A DNA stretch of 64,000 nt from Pseudomonas fluorescens HK44 (GCF_000217955.3 NZ_AFOY02000008.1:392501-456500), one strand, 5' to 3'. Counted from the stretch's first letter, positions 1 through 9,256 are shown. Made by a program: numbers and translations. Notes: generated from the letters alone by a model not told the origin.

Positions 1-984
1 GATGGCACCCAATGGGTTGCGGATTTCGTGGGCAATGCCTGCGGTCAGCCTGCCCAGTGCTGCAAGCTTGAGTTGCTGTGCTTGTTGCGCGACCTGGGCG
101 AGGTCTTCGAGAAATACCAGGGTTTGACGTTGTTCGTTCAGGCCCAGTGCAATGAAACTCGGTTGCAGTTCCAGGCCGGTACGGGCGACTTTCAGGCTTT
201 GCGGGCGCAAGGTCGGGTTGTTGAACCAGAGTTGCAGGCGCTCGACCAGGGCTGTCGAATAATCGTCGATGAGCTGGCCGTCGAGGTGTGTCTGGCCAAA
301 CAGACTCAAGGCGCTGTGATTGGCCAACTGAACCCGGCGCTCACTGTCGAGCACCAGGATGCCGGTGCGCATGCGTTGCAGGATCAGCGCATTGAGCGCT
401 TCCAGGCTGACCACTTCGCTGGCGCGCTGTTGGGCCAGACTCTCGCTGACCTCCAGTTGTCGGGTCAGGCCTTGCACCAGCAAGGCAGCGGCAAAGCACA
501 GGGCGCCCAGGGTGCCGGCTTGCAAATAGTGGTTGGCACCGTTCGGGTGGTTGCCGCTCAAGGTAAACGTCAGGGAAATAATGCCGATGGCGGCGACCGC
601 CGCGAGCAGCAGGCCGATGCGCCGGCGCAGCAGTGTATTGCCGATCGCCACTGACACAATCAGCAGATTGCCGATGGCGCTGGGGACGCCTCCAGCGGCA
701 TAGAACAGCACTGACAGCAGCAGGATGTCAGCCAGCGTGAGGCTGAAGATCTGTACAGGTTGTCTGGGGTTCCCTGCAAACACCACCAGCAGGATATTCA
801 GAATCAGGTACAACCAACTGCCAGTGCGCAGCAGGTCGTCGTTGGTGAACTCCAGCAACTGGTTGTCCATGTTACTGGAGATCAACAGCACCAGAAGGAG
901 GCCGATGCTTAAACGGTAGAAATGATAGAGGCGCAGCAGTCGCTGGGCCTGTTTGTCGCCGAGACTCGAGATCTCAGCGATCAC
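1..984 (-). CDS. pilS: Two-component sensor histidine kinase PilS (5' part; runs off left edge)
   Basis: Membrane sensor kinase of the PilS/PilR pair, which controls pilin transcription with sigma-54. About 328 N-terminal residues are present: a stretch with about six hydrophobic segments (roughly residues 25-180), a PAS-like linker, and an H-box (AHEIRNP) right at the window edge; the ATPase domain lies outside. I chose the GTG at 984, which gives a protein opening VIAEISSLGDKQ and overlaps the upstream small gene by 11 bases, suggesting translational coupling; a TTG ten codons upstream is an alternative. Naming rests on the H-box kinase architecture plus the bamD-rluD-clpB neighbourhood, as in other Pseudomonas. 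pilR should follow outside the window. Confidence 0.88.
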   Translation of the reverse strand, partial: MIAEISSLGDKQAQRLLRLYHFYRLSIGLLLVLLISSNMDNQLLEFTNDDLLRTGSWLYLILNILLVVFAGNPRQPVQIFSLTLADILLLSVLFYAAGGVPSAIGNLLIVSVAIGNTLLRRRIGLLLAAVAAIGIISLTFTLSGNHPNGANHYLQAGTLGALCFAAALLVQGLTRQLEVSESLAQQRASEVVSLEALNALILQRMRTGILVLDSERRVQLANHSALSLFGQTHLDGQLIDDYSTALVERLQLWFNNPTLRPQSLKVARTGLELQPSFIALGLNEQRQTLVFLEDLAQVAQQAQQLKLAALGRLTAGIAHEIRNPLGAI

Positions 985-1207
985 GTGAACTCGGGCCTTG
1001 CTCAAGGTGAGCCTGGCTGCAATACCACTGTTGTTGAAGTCTCAGCGCGCGGTCGCGTGGCAGGTGTACACCGCAATGGGCGCAGCGGACCATGGGCGCC
1101 GCTTCCAGCTCGGCAGGAGATTTGGGCGCGGATGCCTGTCTCTTGGACTTGCGCCAGTACCATACCGCCGCAACAATCAAGGCGATCCAGAACAATTTAC
1201 CAAACAT
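974..1207 (-). CDS. PP0621-family small membrane-anchored zinc-ribbon-like protein
   Basis: A 77-residue protein with one N-terminal membrane helix (about residues 4-18), a basic linker (WRKSKRQ) and a C-terminal Cys/His cluster (C-A-H-C-G-V-H, later W-Y-C-S-Q-A-H) that could bind a metal. It matches the Pseudomonas family called PP0621, usually found beside pilS and bamD. It overlaps the pilS start, so the two are probably co-transcribed. Function unknown; metal binding is inferred from the residues only. Confidence 0.75.
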   Translation of the reverse strand: MFGKLFWIALIVAAVWYWRKSKRQASAPKSPAELEAAPMVRCAHCGVHLPRDRALRLQQQWYCSQAHLEQGPSSRDR

Positions 1208-1301
1208 GGTGAGCAGCTGCTTTTTGACTGATGATCCAGCAGTTTAGCCAAGGACATGACAGGCGCACAGCGTAATAAGTGCTGCACAAAAAACGGGAAT
1301 A

Positions 1302-1331
1302 AAAAAGGGAGACTCGAAAGTCTCCCTTTTT
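1302..1331. terminator. Bidirectional rho-independent terminator between bamD and the PP0621-family gene
   Basis: GGGAGACT-CGAA-AGTCTCCC hairpin (8 bp, tetraloop) flanked by A5-6 on the left and T5 on the right, so it has a U-tract in both directions. It sits 15 bases past the bamD stop codon on the minus strand and separates bamD from the downstream pil genes. Confidence 0.85.
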
Positions 1332-1345
1332 GGCACCTCAGGGTG

Positions 1346-2362
1346 TCAGTCGAACACACCGAAGGTCAGGCGGCTGAACCACGAGCGGTCGCTGCTGTTG
1401 CCTTTGGCCTCGTGCGGCTGTTCTTCAACCGCATCGCCTTCTTTAGGCTTGAGCTCGGCAGGGATCGCGTCCTTGGCATCCTGGAACTGCTTCATCACGT
1501 CCTGGTTGGCGCGGGTTTCGCCCGGCGGCAGCGGTGGACGGGATTCGATCAGGCCCAGAGTGGCCTTGCTCAGCCATGAACGGTTGTCGGCTTCGGCCAC
1601 CCGTGGCACGAACTGACCGTCGACCAGGGTCGGGTGGTTCGGGTAGTTGAGCTTCAGGGTTTCGAGACTGGTGTTGGCCAGTTCGTCCAGATGCAGGCGC
1701 TGGTAGGACTCGACCATCACCGCCAGGCCGTCACCGACCGAAGGGGTTTCCTGGAAGTTTTCCACGACATAACGACCACGGTTGGCCGCTGCGACATACG
1801 CCTGACGGGTCAGGTAGTAGTCGGCTACGTGAATCTCGTAGGACGCCAGCAGGTTGCGCAGATAAATCATGCGTTGCTTGGCATCTGGCGCGTAGCGGCT
1901 GTTCGGGTAACGGCTGGTGAGCTGGGCGAACTCGTTGTAGGAGTCACGTGCGGCGCCCGGGTCACGCTTGGTCATGTCCAGCGGCAGGAAGCGCGCCAGC
2001 AGGCCGACGTCCTGGTCAAAGGAGGTCAGGCCCTTGAGGTAGTACGCGTAGTCGACGTTCGGGTGCTGCGGGTGCAGACGGATAAAACGCTCGGCGGCAG
2101 ACTTGGCAGCCTCCGGCTCGGCGTTCTTGTAGTTCGCATAAATCAGTTCGAGTTGAGCTTGATCTGCGTAGCGACCGAACGGATAACGCGATTCCAGAGC
2201 CTTCAACTTGGCGGTGGCGCTGGTATAGCTATTATTATCCAGATCGTGCTGGGCCTGCTGGTATAGCTCGACCTCGCTCAGGTTTTCGTCGACGACTTCC
2301 TTCGATGAGCAAGCAGCGGTCAATGCGAGGATGGCGATCAGCAGCAGGTGTTTCACTTGCAT
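1346..2362 (-). CDS. bamD: Outer membrane assembly lipoprotein BamD
   Basis: Essential lipoprotein of the BAM complex that folds beta-barrel proteins into the outer membrane. 338 residues. The signal peptide ends in the lipobox LTAAC with lipidated Cys18; TPR-like helical repeats follow (motifs such as [21 protein letters not shown], truncated here to ALESRYPFG, and [15 protein letters not shown]). The open frame runs upstream to 2467, but the ATG at 2362 gives a proper signal peptide, so I start there. Length agrees with Pseudomonas ComL/BamD (about 340). Divergent from rluD; a terminator follows directly. Confidence 0.95.
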   Translation of the reverse strand: MQVKHLLLIAILALTAACSSKEVVDENLSEVELYQQAQHDLDNNSYTSATAKLKALESRYPFGRYADQAQLELIYANYKNAEPEAAKSAAERFIRLHPQHPNVDYAYYLKGLTSFDQDVGLLARFLPLDMTKRDPGAARDSYNEFAQLTSRYPNSRYAPDAKQRMIYLRNLLASYEIHVADYYLTRQAYVAAANRGRYVVENFQETPSVGDGLAVMVESYQRLHLDELANTSLETLKLNYPNHPTLVDGQFVPRVAEADNRSWLSKATLGLIESRPPLPPGETRANQDVMKQFQDAKDAIPAELKPKEGDAVEEQPHEAKGNSSDRSWFSRLTFGVFD

Positions 2363-2514
2363 GGCGGCTTGCGTCCCTATGACGGCCGCTGTCTTGGGCG
2401 GGGCCGTCCTGTTATGATGAGTGCCCCGTTGAAAAGCCTCGGGGCAAAAGACGCCGTATTTAACCACAAGCGCGCAGCCGAAACCAAAGGCTGTAGCCGA
2501 CGCCTAGTCTGAGC

Positions 2515-3477
2515 ATGTCCGATAAAATTGAACTTCGCGCAGAGGTGCCGTCCGAACTGGGCGGCCAACGCCTCGATCAAGTCGCCGCACAATTATTCGC
2601 TGAGCACTCGCGCTCGCGCCTTTCCGCCTGGATCAAAGACGGCCGCCTGACTGTGGATGGAGCGGTTATCCGCCCGCGAGACATCGTCCACGGCGGCGCC
2701 ATCCTTGAGCTGACTGCCGAGCAGGAAGCTCAAGGAGAATGGGTCGCTCAGGACATCGCCCTGGACATCGTCTATGAAGATGACGACATCCTGGTGATCA
2801 ACAAGCCTGCGGGCCTGGTGGTGCATCCTGCCGCCGGTCACGCCGACGGCACCTTGCTCAATGCCTTGCTGCACCACGTGCCGGACATCATCAATGTGCC
2901 GCGCGCCGGTATCGTGCACCGTCTGGACAAGGACACCACCGGTCTGATGGTGGTGGCCAAGACCATTCAGGCGCAGACGCAACTGGTCACGCAGTTGCAG
3001 AGCCGCAGCGTCAGCCGGATCTACGAATGCATCGTGATCGGCGTGGTCACCGCCGGTGGCAAGATCAACGCGCCGATCGGTCGTCACGGCCAGCAACGTC
3101 AGCGCATGGCGGTGATGGAAGGTGGCAAGCAGGCGGTCAGCCATTACCGCGTGCTTGAGCGTTTCCGCTCCCACACGCACGTGCGGGTCAAGCTGGAAAC
3201 CGGTCGTACGCACCAGATTCGCGTGCACATGGCTCACATCAACTTCCCGTTGGTCGGAGATCCTGCCTACGGCGGTCGCTTCCGTATTCCGCCGGCAGCC
3301 AGTGTGACCATGGTTGAATCGCTGAAACATTTCCCGCGTCAGGCGCTGCATGCGCGTTTCCTGGAACTGGATCATCCGACCACCGGTAAGCGCATGAGCT
3401 GGGAGTCGCCACTGCCGGATGATTTCGTCTGGTTGCTGTCGCTGCTCAAGCAAGACCGTGAGGCGTTCATCGGATGA
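2515..3477 (+). CDS. rluD: 23S rRNA pseudouridine(1911/1915/1917) synthase RluD
   Basis: Converts uridines 1911, 1915 and 1917 in helix 69 of 23S rRNA to pseudouridine, needed for normal ribosome assembly and function. 320 residues: N-terminal S4 RNA-binding domain (about 18-80) and a RluA-family catalytic domain with the signature HRLDKDTTGL, catalytic Asp138. First gene of rluD-pgeF; its TGA overlaps the next ATG (ATGA), so the two are translationally coupled. Confidence 0.96.
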   Translation: MSDKIELRAEVPSELGGQRLDQVAAQLFAEHSRSRLSAWIKDGRLTVDGAVIRPRDIVHGGAILELTAEQEAQGEWVAQDIALDIVYEDDDILVINKPAGLVVHPAAGHADGTLLNALLHHVPDIINVPRAGIVHRLDKDTTGLMVVAKTIQAQTQLVTQLQSRSVSRIYECIVIGVVTAGGKINAPIGRHGQQRQRMAVMEGGKQAVSHYRVLERFRSHTHVRVKLETGRTHQIRVHMAHINFPLVGDPAYGGRFRIPPAASVTMVESLKHFPRQALHARFLELDHPTTGKRMSWESPLPDDFVWLLSLLKQDREAFIG

Positions 3478-4199
3478 TTGACTGGCTGATTCCTGACTGG
3501 CCCGCGCCGGCCGGGGTAAAAGCCTGTGTCACCACCCGGGCGGGCGGCGTCAGTCTGGCGCCGTTCGACAGCCTCAATCTGGGCGATCACGTCGACGACA
3601 ACCCTGAAGCGGTTGCCGAGAACCGCCGTCGCCTCACCGATCATTTCTCTATTCAACCGGCCTGGTTGCAACAGGTTCACGGCATTGCCGTGGCCCATGC
3701 GGACCCTGCGACGGTTGCGACGGCTGACGCCAGCTGGACTGTCACGCCGGGTATCGCCTGTGCGGCAATGACGGCCGACTGTTTGCCGGCCTTGTTCTGT
3801 GATCGCGCCGGCACACGTGTCGCTGCCGCTCACGCCGGTTGGCGCGGTCTGGCAGCGGGTGTGCTGGAGGCCACCGTCGAAAGCCTGGCCGTAGATCCTG
3901 CCGAGGTGCTCGTCTGGCTCGGCCCGGCTATCGGCCCGAAAGCCTTCGAAGTCGGCCCGGAAGTTCGCGAAGCCTTTGTCCGGCAACTCGCGGAAACCGA
4001 TCAGGCCTTCGTCCCGAGCCATAACACCGGCAAGTTCATGGCCGACATCTATACGCTGGCGCGCCTGCGCCTGGCAGCCTGCGGTGTTACTGCTGTTTAC
4101 GGTGGCGGCTTCTGCACCGTGACCGATCCACGCTTCTTCTCTTACCGCCGCAGTCCGCGCACCGGTCGGTTTGCTTCCCTGGTCTGGCTCGAACGCTAG
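3474..4199 (+). CDS. pgeF: Peptidoglycan editing factor PgeF / YfiH (LACC1-type) family
   Basis: 241-residue protein of the YfiH/DUF152 family. Family members are reported to remove wrongly incorporated amino acids from peptidoglycan precursors, and LACC1 homologues act as purine-nucleoside phosphorylases; older annotations call it polyphenol oxidase. Visible family motifs are the metal/active-site segments QVHG, DC (in MTADCLPALFCD) and HAGWRGLA. Overlaps rluD by four bases. Exact substrate cannot be decided from sequence. Confidence 0.9.
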   Translation: MIDWLIPDWPAPAGVKACVTTRAGGVSLAPFDSLNLGDHVDDNPEAVAENRRRLTDHFSIQPAWLQQVHGIAVAHADPATVATADASWTVTPGIACAAMTADCLPALFCDRAGTRVAAAHAGWRGLAAGVLEATVESLAVDPAEVLVWLGPAIGPKAFEVGPEVREAFVRQLAETDQAFVPSHNTGKFMADIYTLARLRLAACGVTAVYGGGFCTVTDPRFFSYRRSPRTGRFASLVWLER

Positions 4200-4229
4200 A
4201 CTTATCTGATCTGCGTCAATCAAACGCTG

Positions 4230-4257
4230 CTTGAATCTTCCAGAATTGACCGCATCT
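4230..4257 (+). promoter_or_regulatory. Sigma-32 (RpoH) heat-shock promoter of clpB
   Basis: CTTGAA at 4230-4235, a 14-base spacer, then CCGCATCT at 4250-4257, against the consensus CTTGAA-N13/14-CCCCATNT (one mismatch). It lies about 70 bases before the clpB start, so the transcript would have a leader of roughly 65 bases. Confidence 0.8.
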
Positions 4258-4328
4258 AGTGGGGTATCTGGCAGGTTTCTCTATTTAGGTGTGTCCATCG
4301 CTCCGGCCTGCTCAAAGGAAGGTGACCA

Positions 4329-6893
4329 ATGCGTATAGACCGTTTAACCAGTAAATTGCAGTTAGCCTTGTCCGACGCCCAATCCTTGGCTGTCGGCCTC
4401 GACCATCCGGGTATTGAACCTGCGCACCTGATGCAAGCGCTGCTGGAGCAGCAGGGCGGCTCGATCAAACCGTTGCTGATGCAAGTGGGTTTTGACATCA
4501 ACAGCCTGCGCAAAGAGTTGAGCAAAGAGCTCGACCGTCTGCCAAAAATCCAGAATCCCACCGGCGACGTGAACATGTCGCAGGACCTGGCGCGTCTGCT
4601 CAACCAGGCGGATCGCCTGGCTCAACAAAAGGGTGACCAGTTCATCTCCAGCGAGCTGGTACTGCTCGCCGCCATGGACGAGAACAGCAAGCTCGGCAAG
4701 TTGCTGCTCGGTCAGGGCGTCAGCAAAAAAGCCCTGGAAAACGCGATCAACAACCTGCGTGGCGGCGAAGCAGTGAATGACGCCAATCACGAAGAATCGC
4801 GTCAGGCGTTGGACAAATACACTGTCGACCTGACCAAGCGCGCCGAAGAAGGCAAGCTCGACCCGGTGATCGGCCGTGACGACGAAATTCGTCGGACCAT
4901 CCAGGTGCTGCAGCGCCGCACCAAAAACAACCCGGTGCTGATCGGTGAGCCTGGCGTGGGTAAAACCGCGATCGCCGAAGGCCTGGCCCAGCGCATCATC
5001 AACGGCGAAGTGCCGGATGGCCTGAAAGGCAAACGCCTGCTGTCGCTGGACATGGGCGCGCTGATTGCCGGTGCCAAGTACCGTGGCGAGTTCGAAGAAC
5101 GCCTGAAATCTCTGCTCAACGAGCTGTCGAAGCAGGAAGGTCAGATCATCCTGTTCATCGACGAACTGCACACCATGGTCGGCGCCGGTAAAGGCGAAGG
5201 CTCGATGGACGCCGGTAACATGCTCAAACCGGCGCTGGCCCGTGGCGAACTGCATTGCGTTGGCGCGACCACGCTCAACGAGTATCGCCAATATATAGAG
5301 AAGGACGCGGCCCTGGAGCGGCGCTTCCAGAAAGTCCTGGTGGACGAGCCGAGCGAAGAAGACACCATCGCGATCCTGCGTGGCCTGAAAGAGCGCTACG
5401 AAGTTCACCACAAGGTGGCGATCACCGACGGCGCGATCATTGCGGCGGCCAAGTTGAGCCATCGCTACATCACTGACCGTCAGTTGCCGGACAAGGCTAT
5501 CGACCTGATCGATGAAGCGGCCAGCCGCATTCGCATGGAAATCGACTCCAAGCCGGAAGTGCTGGATCGTCTGGAGCGGCGCTTGATTCAACTGAAGGTT
5601 GAATCTCAGGCGCTGAAGAAAGAAGACGACGAAGCGGCGAAGAAGCGTCTTGAAAAGCTCCAGGAAGAAATTGCCCGGCACGAGCGTGAGTATTCTGATC
5701 TGGAAGAAATCTGGGCCTCGGAAAAAGCCGAAGTACAGGGCTCGGCGCAGATCCAGCAGAAAATCGAACAGTCCCGTCAGGAACTGGAAGCCGCCCGCCG
5801 CAAAGGCGACCTCAACCGCATGGCCGAGTTGCAGTACGGGGTGATCCCGGACCTGGAACGCAGCCTGCAAATGGTCGACCAGCATGGCAAGAGTGAAAAC
5901 CAGTTGCTGCGCAGCAAGGTGACTGAAGAAGAGATCGCCGAAGTCGTGTCGAAATGGACCGGCATTCCGGTGTCGAAAATGCTTGAAGGCGAGCGCGACA
6001 AACTGCTGAAAATGGAAAGCCTGTTGCACCAGCGCGTGATTGGCCAGAACGAAGCCGTGGTGGCGGTGGCCAACGCCGTGCGCCGTTCGCGTGCCGGGTT
6101 GTCCGATCCGAATCGCCCAAGCGGTTCGTTCATGTTCCTCGGCCCGACCGGTGTCGGTAAAACCGAGTTGTGCAAAGCCTTGGCCGAGTTCCTCTTTGAT
6201 ACCGAAGAGGCGATGGTGCGGATCGATATGTCCGAGTTCATGGAGAAGCATTCCGTGGCGCGGCTGATCGGTGCGCCACCCGGCTACGTGGGCTACGAGG
6301 AGGGCGGTTACCTGACCGAGGCGGTACGTCGCAAGCCGTATTCGGTGATCCTCCTGGACGAGGTCGAGAAGGCCCACCCGGATGTGTTCAACGTGCTGCT
6401 GCAAGTGCTGGAAGATGGCCGCCTGACCGACAGTCACGGGCGCACCGTGGATTTTCGCAATACGGTGATCGTCATGACCTCCAACCTGGGCTCGGTGCAG
6501 ATCCAGGAACTGGTCGGTGATCGTGAAGCGCAACGTGCGGCGGTAATGGATGCGGTGTCGACGCACTTCCGTCCGGAGTTCATCAACCGGATCGACGAAG
6601 TGGTGATTTTCGAGCCGTTGGCGCGGGATCAGATTGCCGGCATTACCGAGATCCAGTTGGGTCGCCTGCGCAGCCGTCTGGCCGAGCGTGAGCTGAAACT
6701 GACGCTGAGCAGCGAGGCACTGGATAAGTTGATTGCGGTGGGCTACGACCCGGTCTATGGCGCACGGCCGCTCAAACGAGCGATCCAGCGCTGGATCGAA
6801 AACCCGCTGGCACAGCTGATTCTGGCCGGCAGTTTCCTGCCAGGCACTACCGTGACGGCCACCGTTGCGAACGACGAAATCGTTTTCAACTGA
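4329..6893 (+). CDS. clpB: ATP-dependent disaggregase ClpB
   Basis: Hexameric AAA+ chaperone that pulls proteins out of aggregates together with DnaK/DnaJ/GrpE. 854 residues, the usual length: N-terminal repeat domain (1-150), first AAA+ module with GEPGVGKT near residue 205, long coiled-coil middle domain (about 410-525, rich in E/K/R), second AAA+ module with GPTGVGKT near 605, and a C-terminal D2 small domain. Strong ribosome site (AAAGGAAGGTG) before the ATG. Monocistronic: sigma-32 promoter in front, terminator behind. Confidence 0.98.
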   Translation: MRIDRLTSKLQLALSDAQSLAVGLDHPGIEPAHLMQALLEQQGGSIKPLLMQVGFDINSLRKELSKELDRLPKIQNPTGDVNMSQDLARLLNQADRLAQQKGDQFISSELVLLAAMDENSKLGKLLLGQGVSKKALENAINNLRGGEAVNDANHEESRQALDKYTVDLTKRAEEGKLDPVIGRDDEIRRTIQVLQRRTKNNPVLIGEPGVGKTAIAEGLAQRIINGEVPDGLKGKRLLSLDMGALIAGAKYRGEFEERLKSLLNELSKQEGQIILFIDELHTMVGAGKGEGSMDAGNMLKPALARGELHCVGATTLNEYRQYIEKDAALERRFQKVLVDEPSEEDTIAILRGLKERYEVHHKVAITDGAIIAAAKLSHRYITDRQLPDKAIDLIDEAASRIRMEIDSKPEVLDRLERRLIQLKVESQALKKEDDEAAKKRLEKLQEEIARHEREYSDLEEIWASEKAEVQGSAQIQQKIEQSRQELEAARRKGDLNRMAELQYGVIPDLERSLQMVDQHGKSENQLLRSKVTEEEIAEVVSKWTGIPVSKMLEGERDKLLKMESLLHQRVIGQNEAVVAVANAVRRSRAGLSDPNRPSGSFMFLGPTGVGKTELCKALAEFLFDTEEAMVRIDMSEFMEKHSVARLIGAPPGYVGYEEGGYLTEAVRRKPYSVILLDEVEKAHPDVFNVLLQVLEDGRLTDSHGRTVDFRNTVIVMTSNLGSVQIQELVGDREAQRAAVMDAVSTHFRPEFINRIDEVVIFEPLARDQIAGITEIQLGRLRSRLAERELKLTLSSEALDKLIAVGYDPVYGARPLKRAIQRWIENPLAQLILAGSFLPGTTVTATVANDEIVFN

Positions 6894-6917
6894 GCGTTTG
6901 TTGCACGGTAATGGAGT

Positions 6918-6945
6918 AGGCCCCGCATCGCGGGGCCTTTTTTTT
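6918..6945 (+). terminator. Rho-independent terminator of clpB
   Basis: AGGCCCCGC-ATC-GCGGGGCCT (9 bp stem, 3-base loop) followed by a run of seven T, 25 bases after the clpB stop. Confidence 0.93.
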
Positions 6946-6954
6946 CTTAGGGTG

Positions 6955-6983
6955 TTGAACTGTAAGGAAAAGGCTTGTAAAGT
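6955..6983 (+). promoter_or_regulatory. Possible upstream promoter of the tRNA cluster
   Basis: TTGAAC (6955-6960), 17-base spacer, TAAAGT (6978-6983), followed by the GC-rich stretch GCGCCCC typical of stringently controlled stable-RNA promoters. Matches to sigma-70 boxes are moderate, so this is weaker than the promoter at 7077. Confidence 0.35.
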
Positions 6984-7076
6984 GCGCCCCGCAGTAAGTC
7001 GCCCCAGCGGTTTCTTCTCCCCAAGGAGAAATCTGAAATAAGTTGCAAATCATTGTCTTGAAAGCAATTTAGGGGG

Positions 7077-7104
7077 TTGACAGAGGTGTTTAAGATTGTA
7101 GAAT
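7077..7104 (+). promoter_or_regulatory. Sigma-70 promoter of the tRNA cluster
   Basis: Perfect -35 TTGACA (7077-7082), 16-base spacer, -10 TAGAAT (7099-7104), then the GC-rich discriminator AGCGCGCC, which is characteristic of tRNA/rRNA promoters under ppGpp control. Transcription would begin near 7111, about 80 bases before the first tRNA. Confidence 0.8.
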
Positions 7105-7189
7105 AGCGCGCCTCAGACACACGAACGCAGCGATGCGAACGGGTAGAAGAGGTGAAGCAAGCTTCACAGTTGTAATTGAAATATGTAGT

Positions 7190-7265
7190 TCCGTGATAGC
7201 TCAGTCGGTAGAGCAAATGACTGTTAATCATTGGGTCCCAGGTTCGAGTCCTGGTCACGGAGCCA
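7190..7265 (+). tRNA. tRNA-Asn (GTT)
   Basis: 76 bases including encoded CCA. Acceptor arms TCCGTGA/TCACGGA, D-arm GCTCAGTCGGTAGAGC, anticodon loop CTGTTAA with anticodon GTT, T-arm with GGTTCGAGTCC. First gene of the cluster. Confidence 0.97.
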
Positions 7266-7274
7266 ATTTCAAAC

Positions 7275-7351
7275 CGGGGTATAGCGCAGTCCGGTAGCGC
7301 GCCTGCTTTGGGAGCAGGATGTCAGGAGTTCGAATCCCCTTACCCCGACCA
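7275..7351 (+). tRNA. tRNA-Pro (TGG), copy 1
   Basis: 77 bases with encoded CCA. Acceptor CGGGGTA/TACCCCG, anticodon loop CTTTGGGAG with anticodon TGG, T-loop GTTCGAATCC. Identical in sequence to the copy at 7528. Confidence 0.96.
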
Positions 7352-7356
7352 TTTTT

Positions 7357-7432
7357 GGGTCGTTAGCTCAGTTGGTAGAGCAGTTGGCTTTTAACCAATT
7401 GGTCGTAGGTTCGAATCCCACACGACCCACCA
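7357..7432 (+). tRNA. tRNA-Lys (TTT)
   Basis: 76 bases with encoded CCA. Acceptor GGGTCGT/ACGACCC, D-arm GCTCAGTTGGTAGAGC, anticodon loop CTTTTAA with anticodon TTT, T-loop GTTCGAATCC. Confidence 0.97.
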
Positions 7433-7496
7433 TTTTTGAAACCAGTTAGCGCTGGAATCGAATCTTAAGATCAGAGGCCAAAAGCACTGATCGAAT

Positions 7497-7525
7497 AAGG
7501 CGCTCTGTTAAAGGGTGCCTTTTTT
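7497..7525 (+). terminator. Terminator-like hairpin between tRNA-Lys and the second tRNA-Pro
   Basis: AAGGCGC...GGTGCCTT stem (7 bp with one G-T pair) followed by T5, about 65 bases after tRNA-Lys and directly before the second tRNA-Pro. Its place suggests the second tRNA-Pro depends on read-through or arose by duplication downstream of an old cluster end. Confidence 0.5.
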
Positions 7526-7527
7526 AC

Positions 7528-7604
7528 CGGGGTATAGCGCAGTCCGGTAGCGCGCCTGCTTTGGGAGCAGGATGTCAGGAGTTCGAATCCCCTTACCCCG
7601 ACCA
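7528..7604 (+). tRNA. tRNA-Pro (TGG), copy 2
   Basis: 77 bases, identical to the tRNA-Pro at 7275-7351 including the encoded CCA, anticodon TGG. No separate promoter is obvious between the preceding hairpin and the gene. Confidence 0.96.
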
Positions 7605-7608
7605 TATT

Positions 7609-7645
7609 AAAAATCCTCGTATCGAAAGATACGGGGATTTTTTTT
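7609..7645. terminator. Terminator at the end of the tRNA cluster
   Basis: AAATCCTCGTATC-GAAA-GATACGGGGATTT hairpin (13 bp with G-T pair, GAAA loop) followed by T5 on the plus strand; the A-run on the left gives a weaker U-tract for minus-strand transcripts coming from ndh. Confidence 0.88.
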
Positions 7646-7673
7646 GTCTGCTGAAATCCAGGATCGCGACAAA

Positions 7674-7701
7674 TGATCGTTCCCGCGCGTGGGAACGATC
7701 A
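7674..7701. repeat. REP-like palindrome (TGATCGTTCCC / GGGAACGATCA)
   Basis: Perfect 11-bp inverted repeat with a 6-base loop GCGCGT. Palindromes of the form CGTTCCCACGC...GCGTGGGAACG are scattered through fluorescent-group Pseudomonas genomes. It lies between the tRNA terminator and the ndh stop codon. Confidence 0.6.
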
Positions 7702-7720
7702 ATTAACGGACGAGAGGATC

Positions 7721-9019
7721 TTAATGCAGCTTGAGCCGCGGTTCAGTGCCGCGACCAATCTTGCTCCCCAGCATCAGCATCGCCGTGCGGAACGGTCCAT
7801 ACAGCGCGACCTGGTGCATGCGGTACAACGACACGTAAAACATCCGCGCCAGCCAGCCCTCAAGCATTACGCTGCCGGTCAGGTTGCCCATCAAGTTACC
7901 CACAGCCGAAAAACGCGACAGCGAGATCAGGGAACCGTAATCGGTGTACTTGTACGTTGGTAACGGCTTGCCTTCGATGCGCAGTTTCAACGATTTGGCC
8001 AGCAGCGAGGCTTGTTGGTGTGCGGCTTGCGCACGTGGCGGCACGTTGCGATCGGTGCCGGGTTGCGGGCAGGCCGCGCAGTCACCGAAGGCGAAAATGT
8101 TTTCGTCGCGGGTGGTTTGCAGGGTCGGCAGCACTTGCAGCTGGTTGATCCGGTTGGTTTCCAGGCCGTCGATGTCCTTGAGGAAACCCGGCGCACGGAT
8201 CCCGGCCGCCCAGACTTTCAGGCTGGCCTTGATCTCCTGGCCGCTGGCAGTGATCAGCGCATCGGCAGTGACTTCACTGACCGCTGCGTTGGTCAGCACC
8301 TTGACCCCAAGTTTCTCCAGGGTTTTATGCACAGGGCCGCCGATCCGCTCCGGCAGGGCAGGCAACACCCGTGGGCCGGCTTCGATCAGGGTGATGTGCA
8401 TGTTTTCCGGAAGGATCCGATCCAGGCCGTACGCCGCCAGTTCGTGGGCCGCGTTGTGCAGTTCCGCCGCCAGTTCGACGCCGGTGGCGCCCGCGCCGAC
8501 GATGGCCACGCTGATCTGTTGCACTGCATCGGATTGCCCGGCGTGGGCACGCAGGTAGTGGTTGAGCAATTGCTGGTGGAAGCGCTCGGCCTGTTTGCGG
8601 GTGTCGAGGAACAGGCAGTGCTGCGCTGCGCCCTGAGTGCCGAAATCGTTGGTGGTGCTGCCGACCGAAATCACCAGCGAGTCGTAACCCACCTCGCGTG
8701 CCGGTACCAGTTCCACGCCGTTTTCGTCGTAGGTGGCGGCCAGCTGGATTTTCTTCTGTGCACGATCGAGCCCGCTCATGCGCCCCAGTTGGAACTCGAA
8801 GTGGTTCCATTTTGCCTGGGCGACATAGTTGAGTTCGTCTTCGGAAGAGTTCAGGGAACCGGCCGCTACTTCATGCAACAGCGGTTTCCAGATGTGCGTC
8901 AGGTTCGCGTCGACCAGCATCACACTGGCCGTGCCACGCTTGCCCAGAGTCTTACCCAGACGGGTAGCCAACTCCAGACCGCCGGCGCCGCCGCCAACGA
9001 TGACAATACGATGAGTCAT
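7721..9019 (-). CDS. ndh: Type II NADH dehydrogenase (NDH-2)
   Basis: Membrane-associated flavoprotein that passes electrons from NADH to quinone without pumping protons. 432 residues from the ATG at 9019 (the frame extends 13 codons further up, but the FAD-binding Rossmann motif GGGAGGLE should lie at the very N-terminus). A second nucleotide-binding motif GAGATGVE near residue 170 and the FAD-contacting segment FGDCA near 310 are seen; the C-terminus is hydrophobic. Downstream partner none; upstream lie the DUF3094 and DUF1780 genes on the same strand. Confidence 0.94.
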   Translation of the reverse strand: MTHRIVIVGGGAGGLELATRLGKTLGKRGTASVMLVDANLTHIWKPLLHEVAAGSLNSSEDELNYVAQAKWNHFEFQLGRMSGLDRAQKKIQLAATYDENGVELVPAREVGYDSLVISVGSTTNDFGTQGAAQHCLFLDTRKQAERFHQQLLNHYLRAHAGQSDAVQQISVAIVGAGATGVELAAELHNAAHELAAYGLDRILPENMHITLIEAGPRVLPALPERIGGPVHKTLEKLGVKVLTNAAVSEVTADALITASGQEIKASLKVWAAGIRAPGFLKDIDGLETNRINQLQVLPTLQTTRDENIFAFGDCAACPQPGTDRNVPPRAQAAHQQASLLAKSLKLRIEGKPLPTYKYTDYGSLISLSRFSAVGNLMGNLTGSVMLEGWLARMFYVSLYRMHQVALYGPFRTAMLMLGSKIGRGTEPRLKLH

Positions 9020-9082
9020 GGGGATATCTCGCAAGGCTAAAGGAAATCGGTGCTGCAATTACCCGAGCGAGCGCCACGCAGC

Positions 9083-9256
9083 TCATAGCGTCAGGTAACT
9101 GATAAGTCGGCTCAGCAGGCCCAGGCCAATCGTCACTGCCAATACCACCACGAGGAGCATCCACGGCCGGAAAGGCCGGCGCTCGACTCGGTTCTGGGAC
9201 AGTTGCAGGTACTCTTCGACATGCTGCTGGTCGTCGGGTTTCAGGCGGCTGGTCAT
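9083..9256 (-). CDS. DUF3094-family small membrane protein
   Basis: 57 residues: N-terminal polar part (MTSRLKPDDQQHVEEYLQ), a basic-aromatic stretch, and one membrane helix at about residues 32-52 near the C-terminus. Matches the DUF3094 family, which in Pseudomonas sits beside ndh. Too short for long-ORF filters. Start ATG at 9256; 63 bases lie between its stop and the ndh start. Function unknown; a C-tail-anchored protein is likely from its layout. Confidence 0.75.
   Translation of the reverse strand: MTSRLKPDDQQHVEEYLQLSQNRVERRPFRPWMLLVVVLAVTIGLGLLSRLISYLTL

Noticed and set aside
4362..6566. 734-codon open frame on the minus strand opposite clpB
   Set aside because: Mirror frame of a GC-rich, strongly conserved gene; His/Gln/Arg-rich translation, no ribosome site, no family.
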